Positions 9,123-18,481 of a stretch of 64,000 nt of DNA are shown here, one piece after another (position 1 is the first letter of the stretch; each line of letters begins with the position of its first letter). The notes beneath the pieces were generated by a model. The model saw only the letters and a list, made by a program, of their open reading frames with translations. It ran no database searches and was not told the origin of the DNA. Source of the DNA: Paraburkholderia domus (GTDB taxonomy: Bacteria; Pseudomonadota; Gammaproteobacteria; Burkholderiales; Burkholderiaceae); the NCBI RefSeq assembly GCF_905220705.1, contig NZ_CAJNAT010000005.1:124001-188000 (forward strand), read 5' to 3'. Made by a program: the position numbers and the translations under genes.

Positions 9123-12100
9123 ATGCAGAAGATCCTCGACCGTACTCAGGAATCACTGGCTCAAGCGTTCGCTTCGCTGGCACATAGCGCGAAGCGTCAA
9201 CAGCGGGTGTACCTGGCGACAATCGCTTCGCTGATGCTGATCGTGGTGGTCTTTGCATTGCTGCTCGCCGTGCTCGCCGCGGACAAGCAACTCGACTACC
9301 GGCGCGCGTTCGCGTCCCAGAGCGCCGCCGGCATCTCGTTGCTCCTGCACCGGCAGGAGTCGTTTCTGCGGCGTGCTGAACTCACGCTCGACTACTATCA
9401 CAGCACCGACAACGTATTGCGCGCGCCTGCAAGCGCCGAGGAAGCGGTGCGCCAGTACGGCGCGACGCGCGGCACGGTGCAAAGGGTCGATGCGCAATTC
9501 GACCTGCTGGTGGGTGACGCCACGCGTGCCGCATGGGGGCCGCAACTCGGGCCACACCTGTGGCGCATCTACGAAGCGGCGCAGTCCACGCTGGTGACCC
9601 AGCAATCGTTCGAATTGCCGCAACGCGCAATTCTGCTCGGGCTGAACGAAGACTATGCCGCGATCCTGCCTTCACTTGCCCATCCGGTCGGCGACTCGGA
9701 CGCCAGGCGAAGCGTTGGCGATGCTCCGCTGCCACAGCCTGCGATGGTGACGACCTTGCGCGAAGCCCTCGAACGGGAACTGCAGGCGCAAACCGGCAAG
9801 CGCGTGCCGGCCAAGGGCGAGCGGATCTGGCTCGGTCCGTATCGCGATCCGCTGACAGGCGTGCCGGTAATCTCCGCTGTGAGCGCCTACTATGCTGGCG
9901 ATACGCCGACCACGCTGATCGTGATGAGCATTCCGCTTGCGGCGTTTGCAGGGGATCTCTCGCGGCCTGGCCGTGAGGGAACGCTGTTGCTGATGAGCGC
10001 GGATCGCCGTGTGATGGTGTCGTCGCCGCCCGTCGATGCGGCCACCGCAACCATGCTGCAGGACGCCGTCGCGCATACGCCACCCGATAGCTACCGCTAC
10101 ACGCGCGATGGCGCGATTCTGATCGATCCGTTGGTGCCCGGTTTTGGCTCGCTGGTCAGCTATCTGTCGTGGCGCGGGCTGGTCGCCGCGCTGGGTTGGC
10201 AACTGGCCGTACTCGCCGGCCTCGCGGTATTGGTTCTGGCGGCGATCGCGCTGACGGCACGGCTGTGGGGGCTGCGTCTGCTGCGCAGTACGTTCGCGGA
10301 AACTTCGCGCGCCCTGGAAAGCGAAACCATCAACCACATTCTGGTCAGTGCGACGCCGGTTGGTTTGTGCATCGTTCGGCGGAGCGATTTTTCCATCATC
10401 ACCGCGAACGCTTTGGCCGACGAGTTGCTGCACATCGAAGCGGCTGGCAATCGCTTGCCACCGCATGTCGTTGGCGAGTTTCGCGTGCCGGCGCCGGGAA
10501 CGCCGTCGGTCGCAGCATTCGCCCGGATCGCGACTTTTGTCGCGCCGGCGTTGCCACAGCCGCCACAGGCGCAGTCGCAAGCGCCACTGCAATCACAGCC
10601 CGCGCCTGACGAAAACGCCTCGCCGCCTGCGCAGTTTCTGCAGTTTACCTACGCGTCGGCACGTTATGCCGGCGAAGACGTGCTGTTCTGCGCGATTCTC
10701 GACGTGACCGTCCAGCATGCGCTCGAACAGCAATTGCGGCTCGCGCAGCAGACCTCCGAGGCTGCGATGCGGGCGCGTTCGAATTTCTTCGCGTCGATGA
10801 GTCACGAAATCCGTACGCCGCTGAACGCCCTGCTTGGCAACCTCGAATTGTTCGCGCGTACGCCGGGGCTCGAAGCTCACGCGCAACGGCTCAAGGCACT
10901 CGGTGTGGCGGCTGACGCGCTGCGCCGCATCGTCAATGACATTCTCGACTTTTCGAAGATCGACGCCGGCGAGATGAAGCTGGTGACCGAATCGTTCCGG
11001 CCGCTCGACGATTTCGAGAATATCGCCCTGTCCTACGCGCCCATGACGGCGGATCGCGCGATCCGCTTCTATGCGCATCTGTCGCCGACGCTCGACCGGG
11101 TACTCAGTGGCGATCGCACGCGCATCGCGCAGATCGTCAACAACCTGCTGAGCAACGCGTTCAAATTCACCTCGTGCGGCAAGATCACGCTGAACGCCGA
11201 CGTGACGGACGATTTGCAAGGCCGGCCGACGCTGATTTGCCGGGTCTGCGATTCGGGAATCGGCATGGATCAGGTGCTGGTCGCGCGCATCTTCAGCCCG
11301 TTTGTGCAGGGCGAAGCGAGCACGTCGAGCCGCTATGGTGGCACCGGCCTTGGTTTGTCGATCTGCGCGCGGCTGTGCGAGTTGATGGGCGGCCATATTT
11401 CGGTCGAGAGCGTGCTGGGCGTCGGCAGTGCGTTCAGCGTGTCGATTCCGCTCGCCATGCCCCCGGATGCGTTGCGCGAGCCGGCCGTCGAACCGGCTCG
11501 CCGGGGCAATGTGCTGGTGCTTTCGCAGGAACGCGAGTCAGGGCAGATCATCGACAGCAGCTTCCATCTGGCGGGCTGGACTGTCCACACGGTCGTGTCG
11601 ATGCGCAGCGCACAGGCGTGGTTGCGCGTGAACCGGCCGGACGCGATGGTCGTCACCGGCGAGTACGACCTCGACGTGATTGCCGCACTACGCGCGGTTC
11701 ACCCAGCGGGGGTGGTGTGGATTACGCGTACCGGGCCCCATCGCCCCGCCCCATGTGGCGAAGGCGTGCTGGAAGTCACGGAGTTCAGCCGCAAGGCGAT
11801 TCTGGCCGCGGTGGATATCGTGGCCACGGGCGCTGCGGACGTGGCCACGACGCTGCCGCCGGCGCCTGCCGTGTCGCCGCCTGCGGTTAATCCCGCCTTG
11901 CAGGGTTTGACGGTTCTGGTTGCAGAAGACAACCCGTTGATCCAGACCCTGGTCGTCGAACAACTCAGCGCACTGGGGTGCCTGCCGACGATCGCAGGCG
12001 ACGGGCGGCAGGCGCTGGCGGAATTCGAGCGGGCGCGCTTCGAGGTGGTCATGACCGATATCCACATGCCGGTCATGGACGGCTACGAATTGCTGGCGGC

Positions 12101-12674
12101 CTTGCGCCGGACCTACCCGGACGTGCCGGTGCTTGCCTTCAGCGCCGTCACCGATAGTCGGCAGGCTGAAGGTTGGCGCGAGCGCGGATTTACTGGATAT
12201 GTCGCCAAGCCAGCATCGTTGAGCGAATTGGAGACCGCGTTGCTCGCGGTGGCGTCGATGCGGCGTGAGTCGTCGCCGGAGACAGAAGCTATCGTGGGCG
12301 CTCCGGCGGCTGTGGTCGTGGATACGGCAACTGTCACGACACACACTGCGGCGCCCGCCGATTCAGTGGGCACCCTTAGCGCTGATGACAAGGCGCGATA
12401 CACGGCCATGCTCAAGGCGCATCTGCAGAACGATCTGCCGAAGCTGATGGCGATCGTCGAGAGGGAAGACCGGCACGCATTGCGAGACTGGGCGCATAGC
12501 GCGGGCGGCGCGTTTCTGGTCGTCCAGACGCCGCAATTCACGCGGGAATGCCACGCGTTGCAGCGGCTCTGTCAGGACAGCGAACGCTGGACGACCGAGA
12601 TGGACGCGCGCGCGATCTCGCTGCACGACGCGCTATGCGAGTACTTCGGCCTTGATGAAACGTCGGCGCGTTGA
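9123..12674 (+). CDS. Hybrid sensor histidine kinase with receiver and Hpt domains (BvgS/RcsC-like)
   Basis: 1183 residues from ATG 9123; a longer start at 9066 is possible and no strong binding site separates them. Order: cytoplasmic N-tail, transmembrane helix near 29-52, large periplasmic sensor (to about 335), second transmembrane helix near 345-375, a PAS-like segment, HisKA with phospho-acceptor H561 (SMSHEIRTPLNALLG), HATPase with N-box NNLLSNAFKFT and G-boxes DSGIGMD and GGTGLGLSI. A first receiver-like domain (about 795-910) lacks a clear acceptor Asp. A second receiver has acceptor D979 (MTDIHMPVMDG). The C-terminal Hpt domain has H1125 (WAHSAGGAF). This is a complete phosphorelay that needs a separate DNA-binding response regulator; none is in the window. 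Confidence 0.9.
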   Translation: MQKILDRTQESLAQAFASLAHSAKRQQRVYLATIASLMLIVVVFALLLAVLAADKQLDYRRAFASQSAAGISLLLHRQESFLRRAELTLDYYHSTDNVLRAPASAEEAVRQYGATRGTVQRVDAQFDLLVGDATRAAWGPQLGPHLWRIYEAAQSTLVTQQSFELPQRAILLGLNEDYAAILPSLAHPVGDSDARRSVGDAPLPQPAMVTTLREALERELQAQTGKRVPAKGERIWLGPYRDPLTGVPVISAVSAYYAGDTPTTLIVMSIPLAAFAGDLSRPGREGTLLLMSADRRVMVSSPPVDAATATMLQDAVAHTPPDSYRYTRDGAILIDPLVPGFGSLVSYLSWRGLVAALGWQLAVLAGLAVLVLAAIALTARLWGLRLLRSTFAETSRALESETINHILVSATPVGLCIVRRSDFSIITANALADELLHIEAAGNRLPPHVVGEFRVPAPGTPSVAAFARIATFVAPALPQPPQAQSQAPLQSQPAPDENASPPAQFLQFTYASARYAGEDVLFCAILDVTVQHALEQQLRLAQQTSEAAMRARSNFFASMSHEIRTPLNALLGNLELFARTPGLEAHAQRLKALGVAADALRRIVNDILDFSKIDAGEMKLVTESFRPLDDFENIALSYAPMTADRAIRFYAHLSPTLDRVLSGDRTRIAQIVNNLLSNAFKFTSCGKITLNADVTDDLQGRPTLICRVCDSGIGMDQVLVARIFSPFVQGEASTSSRYGGTGLGLSICARLCELMGGHISVESVLGVGSAFSVSIPLAMPPDALREPAVEPARRGNVLVLSQERESGQIIDSSFHLAGWTVHTVVSMRSAQAWLRVNRPDAMVVTGEYDLDVIAALRAVHPAGVVWITRTGPHRPAPCGEGVLEVTEFSRKAILAAVDIVATGAADVATTLPPAPAVSPPAVNPALQGLTVLVAEDNPLIQTLVVEQLSALGCLPTIAGDGRQALAEFERARFEVVMTDIHMPVMDGYELLAALRRTYPDVPVLAFSAVTDSRQAEGWRERGFTGYVAKPASLSELETALLAVASMRRESSPETEAIVGAPAAVVVDTATVTTHTAAPADSVGTLSADDKARYTAMLKAHLQNDLPKLMAIVEREDRHALRDWAHSAGGAFLVVQTPQFTRECHALQRLCQDSERWTTEMDARAISLHDALCEYFGLDETSAR

Positions 12675-12753
12675 CCCGTTCGCCGCAGCGTGCCGGCCGG
12701 GTCGCTTCGCGATGAAATCGATCTCGACCGGCGCATTGCGCGCGAGCACGGTG

Positions 12754-14154
12754 TCAAACCAACCCGGTCATGTAGTACACCGAGATCACGAAAAACACCG
12801 CCAGCGTCTTGATGACGGTCACCGCGAAAATGTCGCGATACGACTGGCGGTGCGTTAGTCCCGTCACCGCCAGCAGCGTGATCACCGCGCCGTTATGCGG
12901 CAGCGTGTCCATCCCGCCGCTCGCCATGGCGACCACCCGGTGCAACACTTCCATCGGAATATGCGCCGCTTCCGCGCCCTTGATAAACGTGTCCGACATG
13001 GCCGCGAGCGCGATGCTCATGCCGCCTGATGCCGAACCCGTGATACCCGCCAGCGAACTCACCGAAACAGCCGCGTTGACGAGCGGATTCGGAATGCTCT
13101 TCAGTGCATCGCTGACGACGAGGAAGCCCGGCAGCGCTGCAATCACGCCGCCGAAGCCATATTCCGAAGCGGTATTCAACGAAGCCAGCAATGCGCCCGC
13201 CACGGCAGCCTTGGTGCCGACCGCAAAGCGTTCGCGTACACGGCCAAATGCCGTCACCACGACCATCACGATACCGAGCAGCAGTGCGCCTTCAACGGCC
13301 CAGATCGCGACGACGCTTTTAATCGTCGTCGTGACCGGCGCATGGATGCCCGGCAGGATATCCGGTGCGATGGTGTACGTCGCGCCGTACCAGTTCGGAA
13401 TCCAGCGAGTCAGCAGGAAGTTCGCCACGCCGACCAGCACCAACGGCGCGACCGCGAGCAGCGGATGCGGCAGTTGCTTCGATTCGACGCGTTCCGGTTC
13501 GTTGACGAGGTCCGTGCCGTAGCCTTCGCCGGTCGCCATCGCCGCGCGGCGGCGCCATTCCAGATACGTGAGGCCAACCACGATGATGAACAGCGAGCCG
13601 ATCACGCCAAGCGTGGGCGCGGCCCAGGACGTTGTCTTGAAGAAGGTGGTCGGGATGATGTTCTGGATCTGCGGCGTGCCCGGCAGCGAGTCCATCGTGA
13701 ACGAGAACGCGCCGAGCGCGATCGCACCAGGCATCAGACGCTTCGGAATATTGCTCTGGCGATACAGTTCGGCGGCGAACGGATACACGGCGAACACCAC
13801 CACGAACAGCGATACGCCGCCATAGGTGAGCAATGCGCACACCGCGACGATCACCGCATTGGCGCGTGAGCGGCCGATATAGCGGATGGCCGCGGCCACG
13901 ATCGACTCCGAGAAGCCGGACAGTTCGATGACCTTGCCGAACACCGCGCCCAGCAGAAACACGGGGAAGTAAAGCTTCACGAAGCCGACCATCTTCTCCA
14001 TGAAGATGCCGGAGAACACCGGTGCGACGGCACCCGGATCGGTGAGCAGCACCGCGCCGAGAGCAGCGATCGGCGCGAACAGAATGACGCTGTAGCCGCG
14101 ATACGCGGCAAACATCAGAAACGCCAGCGCGGCGAGGACGATGACAAAGGACAT
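12754..14154 (-). CDS. GntP-family permease
   Basis: 466 residues, about 12-14 hydrophobic segments. ATG at 14154 has GGAG 7 nt upstream, favoured over a longer frame to 14241. Family signatures include the LTYGGVSLFVVVFAVYPFA region and SFTMDSLPGTPQIQNI. GntP-type permeases move gluconate, D-3-hydroxybutyrate or other small hydroxy acids with protons. A sigma-54-type promoter lies at 14225-14240 and a divergent sigma-54 activator begins at 14468, so the permease is likely induced by that activator. The substrate is not determined; a hydroxy acid such as 3-hydroxybutyrate is a guess consistent with the PHB-related gene elsewhere in the window. Confidence 0.85.
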   Translation of the reverse strand: MSFVIVLAALAFLMFAAYRGYSVILFAPIAALGAVLLTDPGAVAPVFSGIFMEKMVGFVKLYFPVFLLGAVFGKVIELSGFSESIVAAAIRYIGRSRANAVIVAVCALLTYGGVSLFVVVFAVYPFAAELYRQSNIPKRLMPGAIALGAFSFTMDSLPGTPQIQNIIPTTFFKTTSWAAPTLGVIGSLFIIVVGLTYLEWRRRAAMATGEGYGTDLVNEPERVESKQLPHPLLAVAPLVLVGVANFLLTRWIPNWYGATYTIAPDILPGIHAPVTTTIKSVVAIWAVEGALLLGIVMVVVTAFGRVRERFAVGTKAAVAGALLASLNTASEYGFGGVIAALPGFLVVSDALKSIPNPLVNAAVSVSSLAGITGSASGGMSIALAAMSDTFIKGAEAAHIPMEVLHRVVAMASGGMDTLPHNGAVITLLAVTGLTHRQSYRDIFAVTVIKTLAVFFVISVYYMTGLV

Positions 14155-14224
14155 TGAGTCTCCAAAGCTTGGTTGTTCTACGTGTACGCCGTCCCGATGA
14201 CTGCGACGGCCCGGCGCCCGCAAA

Positions 14225-14240
14225 TGCAGATTCCATGCCA
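14225..14240 (-). promoter_or_regulatory. Sigma-54 (RpoN) promoter of the GntP permease
   Basis: The minus strand reads TGGCATGGAATCTGCA, against the consensus TGGCACG-N4-TTGCA. The invariant GG and GC are separated by exactly 10 nt. Transcription would begin about 12 nt downstream near 14213, giving a leader of about 60 nt to the ATG at 14154. Confidence 0.75.
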
Positions 14241-14314
14241 CCCGCGCCGCAGCGGCCAGCCTGTTGATTTCTCAGGCCGAAGTTCGAAACTTGATTCGGC
14301 CGATTGTACCCAAA

Positions 14315-14332
14315 CGTCTCCAAAACGGGACG
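14315..14332. promoter_or_regulatory. Possible activator-binding dyad (UAS)
   Basis: Imperfect inverted repeat CGTCTC-N6-GGGACG (one mismatch between arms), 75-92 bp upstream of the sigma-54 -24 element. The position suits an enhancer for the divergent NtrC-family activator. Single copy, so low confidence. Confidence 0.3.
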
Positions 14333-14467
14333 CAAATCAGCTGAACATAGGCGGAACCGAGGTTAAATCCTTATGCAGAGCGCTTGCTGGCAATCTCGCC
14401 GGTGAGATAAGCTTGTCTACGAAATGAGATATGCATAAATATAACGATAGCCGGAGACAGCGACACC

Positions 14468-15937
14468 ATGATGAACGACTGGGCGGGCCTTCCTGCTACC
14501 TACGGCGACGTACTCCGCCGGGCGATGGATTCGCTCTTCCGCACGTTCGAAAACTTTAGCGAAGGCACGTTCATCGTCGACGCCGAGGCGCGTGTCGTGT
14601 GGATTAACAAGCGCTACGCGGCGCGCTTCGGTTTTTCGGACCCGGAGCAGGCAATCGGCAGGGATTGCGAGGCGGTGATCCCCAACAGCCTGATGCGCGA
14701 GGTCGTGAACACCGGCAAACCGATTCTGCTCGATATCCTCGAAACGGACCGCGAGCCGCTTGTCGTGACGCGGCTGCCGCTGAAAGACGATGCGGGCAAC
14801 ACAGTCGGCGCGGTGGGTTTCGCGTTGTTCGACGAGCTGAAGGCGCTCACGCCGCTTTTCTCCCACTACTCGCGCGTGCAGGAGGAATTGATCGCGACGC
14901 GTCAGTCGCTCGCGCAGGCCAGACGGGCGAAGTACACGTTCGGAAGTTTTGTCGGCACGAGCGCGGCCAGTCTCGAAGTGAAGCGCCAGGCGCGCCGCGC
15001 CGCGCAACTCGAGTCGCCGGTGCTCTTGCTCGGCGAAACCGGCACGGGCAAGGAGCTGCTGGCGCATGCCATTCACGGCGGATCGGCGCGAGCGAATCAG
15101 CCGCTCGTGACGGTCAACGTCGCGGCGATTCCTGACACCTTGCTCGAAGTCGAATTCTTCGGCGCCGCGCCCGGCGCCTATACCGGTGCCGACCGGAAGG
15201 GGCGTGTCGGCAAGTTCGAACTCGCGAACGGCGGCACACTGTTTCTCGACGAAATCGGCGATATGCCGCTGCCTTTGCAGGGCAAGCTGCTGCGAGTGCT
15301 GCAGGACAAGGAGTTCGAGCCGCTTGGCTCGAACCGGATCGTGCGTGCTGACGTGCGGATCATCGCCGCCACCTCGGCCGATTTGCCGGCGCTGGTCGCG
15401 GCAGGACGTTTCCGTGCGGACTTGTTCTATCGCCTGAACGTTTTGACGATCCAGGCGCCGGCACTTCGGGAGCGTACGTCTGATATTGAAGCGCTTGCCT
15501 ACGCCATGCTCGAGGACCTGTCGATGCAAGCGCGCGGCGCCAGTCACTTCGAATTGCAGGACGATGCGTTGCGGCTGCTGTGTTCGTATGGGTGGCCGGG
15601 CAATGTGCGCGAACTGCGCAACACGCTGGAGCGGGCGGTGATGCTCTCGGACAGCGAGCGAATCGATGCGCGTGCGCTGGCGCCGTTCATCGGCCCGACA
15701 CAAGGCAGCGGCCATCGCCCACACGTATCCATGGTCTCTGAAGCGCACGCTTCAGACGCGGCTTCAGTGGCACTCGAAGCGATGTCGTGGAGCGACGCCA
15801 TGGCCGCGTTCGAAAAGCGCTACCTGGGCGACGCCCTGCGCGCCAACGGTGGTCGCGTGATCGAGACGGCCATGCAGATCGGTATGGGCCGTGCGACGCT
15901 CTACAAGAAGATCGCGGCATACGGCATCGAGGTGTGA
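14468..15937 (+). CDS. PAS-containing sigma-54-dependent transcriptional activator (NtrC family)
   Basis: 489 residues. A PAS-type sensor (about 25-130; EGTFIVDAEARVVWINKRYA) replaces the receiver domain, so it probably senses a small molecule or redox signal rather than phosphorylation. A coiled linker leads to the AAA+ domain: Walker A GETGTGKE at 189-196, the sigma-54 contact loop GAYTGA at 236-241 (Tyr instead of Phe, a tolerated variant), Walker B FLDEIGD, and the R-finger segment FRADLFYRLN. A Fis-type helix-turn-helix is at the C-terminus (VIETAMQIGMGRATLYKKI). It is divergent from the GntP permease, whose promoter is sigma-54 type. Confidence 0.92.
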   Translation: MMNDWAGLPATYGDVLRRAMDSLFRTFENFSEGTFIVDAEARVVWINKRYAARFGFSDPEQAIGRDCEAVIPNSLMREVVNTGKPILLDILETDREPLVVTRLPLKDDAGNTVGAVGFALFDELKALTPLFSHYSRVQEELIATRQSLAQARRAKYTFGSFVGTSAASLEVKRQARRAAQLESPVLLLGETGTGKELLAHAIHGGSARANQPLVTVNVAAIPDTLLEVEFFGAAPGAYTGADRKGRVGKFELANGGTLFLDEIGDMPLPLQGKLLRVLQDKEFEPLGSNRIVRADVRIIAATSADLPALVAAGRFRADLFYRLNVLTIQAPALRERTSDIEALAYAMLEDLSMQARGASHFELQDDALRLLCSYGWPGNVRELRNTLERAVMLSDSERIDARALAPFIGPTQGSGHRPHVSMVSEAHASDAASVALEAMSWSDAMAAFEKRYLGDALRANGGRVIETAMQIGMGRATLYKKIAAYGIEV

Positions 15938-16024
15938 CAAAGTCCGGCGACATCGAGTGACGCAGCGTAATTGCCGCGTGGCACAATCGCGTGATCGAAA
16001 AACAAGATGTGATCGGGGTTTCAA

Positions 16025-16285
16025 ATGAAACGAAGTCTCTCCTCTTTCGCGCGCCGGGCTTGTGCCGCGCTGGCACTTCCCGCCGTCGCCATGTTGGGCG
16101 GTTGCAGCAGCAGCGCACCGCTGTTTCTGTCGGACGGGCGCCCGACTACGCTGGTTCAATGTCCGGCCGGTTCCGACTCTTGCTCACAGCAGGCAAACGC
16201 GGCTTGCGGCGGCGCTTTCGACGTCGTGCGCCAATCCAGCGACAACGGCACGCTCAGTCTGATTTACGCCTGCCGGGCGAAATGA
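16025..16285 (+). CDS. Small lipoprotein
   Basis: 86 residues. A basic N-tail and hydrophobic stretch end in the lipobox MLGGC, with the lipidated Cys at 27. The mature part has four further cysteines (VQCPAG, DSCSQ, AACGG, YACRAK), which could form disulfides in the periplasm. Function unknown; small Cys-containing lipoproteins of this sort are frequent in Burkholderiales. A perfect 13-bp hairpin follows at once. Confidence 0.75.
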   Translation: MKRSLSSFARRACAALALPAVAMLGGCSSSAPLFLSDGRPTTLVQCPAGSDSCSQQANAACGGAFDVVRQSSDNGTLSLIYACRAK

Positions 16286-16314
16286 CGTTAAGCCAGCCAA
16301 CGGCTGGCTTAACG
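16286..16314 (+). terminator. Perfect hairpin after the lipoprotein gene
   Basis: CGTTAAGCCAGCC (16286-16298) pairs with its exact complement at 16302-16314 around a 3-nt loop, starting 1 base after the stop codon. A short T-rich tail follows only loosely, so termination is likely but not certain. Confidence 0.65.
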
Positions 16315-16801
16315 GGATTGCCAATTTCCCTCCTTTAATCCCGCCGCCCGGCCATGACGGGGCGTCTCCCTCTCAGCGCGGATTCCGTTTGAACGGGCCC
16401 AACCCGGCTGGACGTCCGCACGGCGCGCTGATGTCACGCAATACGCATATGACCGTCATAAATATCTGCCTCTAATGCGCATTGCCGAAACGGTTATGAT
16501 GCGTAATAGATATTTATCAAGCTGCCCCCAGATTATTACCCTTACCGTTTGCGCCGATAACAAAGCGCTCCGGTTTCGTCGTTAATTCGAGTCGGTGCGG
16601 CACCTAACGGAGCGCGAAGATTCTCCGCAGTATCCTCATCTGGCCGGCTCAAAGTTAAAACATTCACGCAGATTTTGCCGGGTTGCGGCGGGCCGAATTA
16701 ATGGGTCGAGAAAGATTTTCCGTTTGAGTGAACTGGATCGCGTAATTACGGCACGCTTTATGCTGTTCAAACGAGTTCAACGAGTAATTCCGGGGAAAAC
16801 A
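16315..16801. other. AT-richer intergenic stretch
   Basis: About 490 bp between the lipoprotein hairpin and the 67-aa gene. The base composition from 16440 to 16800 is visibly less GC-rich than the flanks, as expected for regulatory or acquired DNA. No frame with a good start was found and no long repeat was seen. Confidence 0.4.
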
Positions 16802-17005
16802 ATGAATCATCAGCAACTCGAAAGAGATATCGAGCATCTTGAACATGTCATCTCGCATATCTCAGCTGAAGACCGTATCCCGCTGTCCTATTGGCGTAAC
16901 CGCATCGCTTCGGTGTCCGGGGCAGCCCTCGTGCCGGCGCAGGCAAGTCGCGTCAAACGGCTGACCGCAGCCCTCTCGGCGTTGGAGGAGCGGCAGAAAC
17001 CGTGA
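16802..17005 (+). CDS. Small unknown protein (67 aa)
   Basis: ATG at 16802 follows GGGG about 6 nt upstream. The protein (MNHQQLERDIEHLEHVISHI...) is strongly helical with heptad-like spacing in its first 20 residues, so it may dimerise. No signal peptide. It precedes the hydrolase gene by 93 bp. Family not recognised. Confidence 0.5.
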   Translation: MNHQQLERDIEHLEHVISHISAEDRIPLSYWRNRIASVSGAALVPAQASRVKRLTAALSALEERQKP

Positions 17006-17098
17006 CCGTCCGCGGGGGGAGGGTGACGTGTACCGTCTGATCGGGTAACGTTTTCTGCAAAAATAAGGGAACGTAGCGCCCACGGACCCAGGAGGAGC

Positions 17099-18298
17099 AT
17101 GCAACCAGCAGGACTTTCAGCGACTCGGCTGACGGCGCTCACGAGCGCCATGCAAGGCTATGTGGAACGCGGCGAGGTGGCGGGCGTCGTTTCGTTGGTC
17201 TGGCGGCGCGGTGAAATCGGCTATTTCGAGCCGCTCGGCTTGCGCGACGAAGCCGGGCAGTTGCCGATGGAGCGTGACACGCTGTTTCGCATCGCGTCGA
17301 TGACTAAACCGGTGACCAGCGCGGCGGTCCTGATGTTGATCGAAGAGGACCGGCTCGCACTCGACACACCGATCTCGTTGTGGCTGCCAGAACTGGCTGC
17401 GCCATCCGTGCTGCGCGATCCCACCGGCCCGCTCGACGAAACCGACCCGGTCCGAGCGCCGCTTACCGTGCTCGATCTGCTCACACATCGCGCCGGCTAT
17501 GCGTATCACTTCACCGCCACCGGTCCTTTGGCCGAGGCCTACGCGGCGGCCTTCAACGGTATTGAAGCGCGAGGGGATGCCAGCGCGTGGCTGACGCGCA
17601 TAGCGAGCTTGCCGTTGATGTTTCAGCCCGGCTCGCGCTGGCACTACGGCATCGCGACCGATGTCCTCGGCGTGCTGATCGAGCGCGTAAGCGGCATGCG
17701 GCTCGGCGACTTCTTCCGGACACGGATTTTCGAACCGCTCGGCATGCGCGACACAGCATTCTGGGTGCCCGACTCGCAGCTCGCGCGTCTGGCGACAGCT
17801 TATGGTGTCGAGCCGGGCACGCGGCGGCGTGTGGTCGAAGATCATCCGTCGACGAGCCGCTGGGCGAATCCCGAGCGGTTCCAGAGCGGCGGTGGCGGCC
17901 TTGTCTCGACGGCGCAGGACTATCTGCAGTTCGCGCAACTATTGCTGGGACGTGGACGCATCGGTTCGACGCGGTTGCTGTCGCATCGCTCGGTCGATTT
18001 GATGCGCTCGAATTTTCTGACCCGCGACCAGCGCCGCGTGCCGGCGTTCGGCCAGGTGTTGTGGGCGGGCCAGGGCTTTGGCCTCGGCTTGTCCATTGTC
18101 GACGATCCTGCGCAGCAGCTGCCGCTCGGCTATCGCTCGATGGGTTCGTTCGGCTGGCCGGGTGCGTATGGCACAAGCTGGTTCGCCGATCCGGTGGAAG
18201 ATCTGATCGGTCTCATACTGATTCAGCGGCGTGCTGTCGAACCATTTCCGATGGCGGTCGATTTTGAACGCCGCGTGTACGATGCAATTGACGATTGA
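17099..18298 (+). CDS. Class C beta-lactamase-type serine hydrolase (EstB-like esterase)
   Basis: 399 residues, ATG preceded by AGGAGG. The penicillin-binding/class C fold has nucleophile motif S67-M-T-K70, the second motif around YGIA (Tyr), and WPGAYGTSW in place of the third KTG box. This pattern matches family VIII carboxylesterases such as EstB of Burkholderia gladioli, which hydrolyse short-chain esters. No signal peptide is seen, pointing to a cytoplasmic enzyme. True beta-lactamase activity is unlikely without a signal peptide and KTG motif. Natural substrate unknown. Confidence 0.85.
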   Translation: MQPAGLSATRLTALTSAMQGYVERGEVAGVVSLVWRRGEIGYFEPLGLRDEAGQLPMERDTLFRIASMTKPVTSAAVLMLIEEDRLALDTPISLWLPELAAPSVLRDPTGPLDETDPVRAPLTVLDLLTHRAGYAYHFTATGPLAEAYAAAFNGIEARGDASAWLTRIASLPLMFQPGSRWHYGIATDVLGVLIERVSGMRLGDFFRTRIFEPLGMRDTAFWVPDSQLARLATAYGVEPGTRRRVVEDHPSTSRWANPERFQSGGGGLVSTAQDYLQFAQLLLGRGRIGSTRLLSHRSVDLMRSNFLTRDQRRVPAFGQVLWAGQGFGLGLSIVDDPAQQLPLGYRSMGSFGWPGAYGTSWFADPVEDLIGLILIQRRAVEPFPMAVDFERRVYDAIDD

Positions 18299-18481
18299 GT
18301 GCGTTGGCCACGGCAGTTAAGCTCAGGCGCCCTGAACCGGAGTTAGTCACGGGCCACCCTGTGCGGGTGGCCCTGCGCGGGCCGCTCTATCCGGCGCTTT
18401 ATTCGTCTGATAGTGTCCCGCAACGGAACTTCCTCCGGGGCGTCCGCACTGCAGTTCGTCAAATCGATCGGAGTACCCGCC

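Noticed and set aside
14417..15748. Long minus-strand open frame of 443 codons
   Set aside because: Antisense to the sigma-54 activator, which has all its motifs; the frame is Arg/Gln-rich without a fold.
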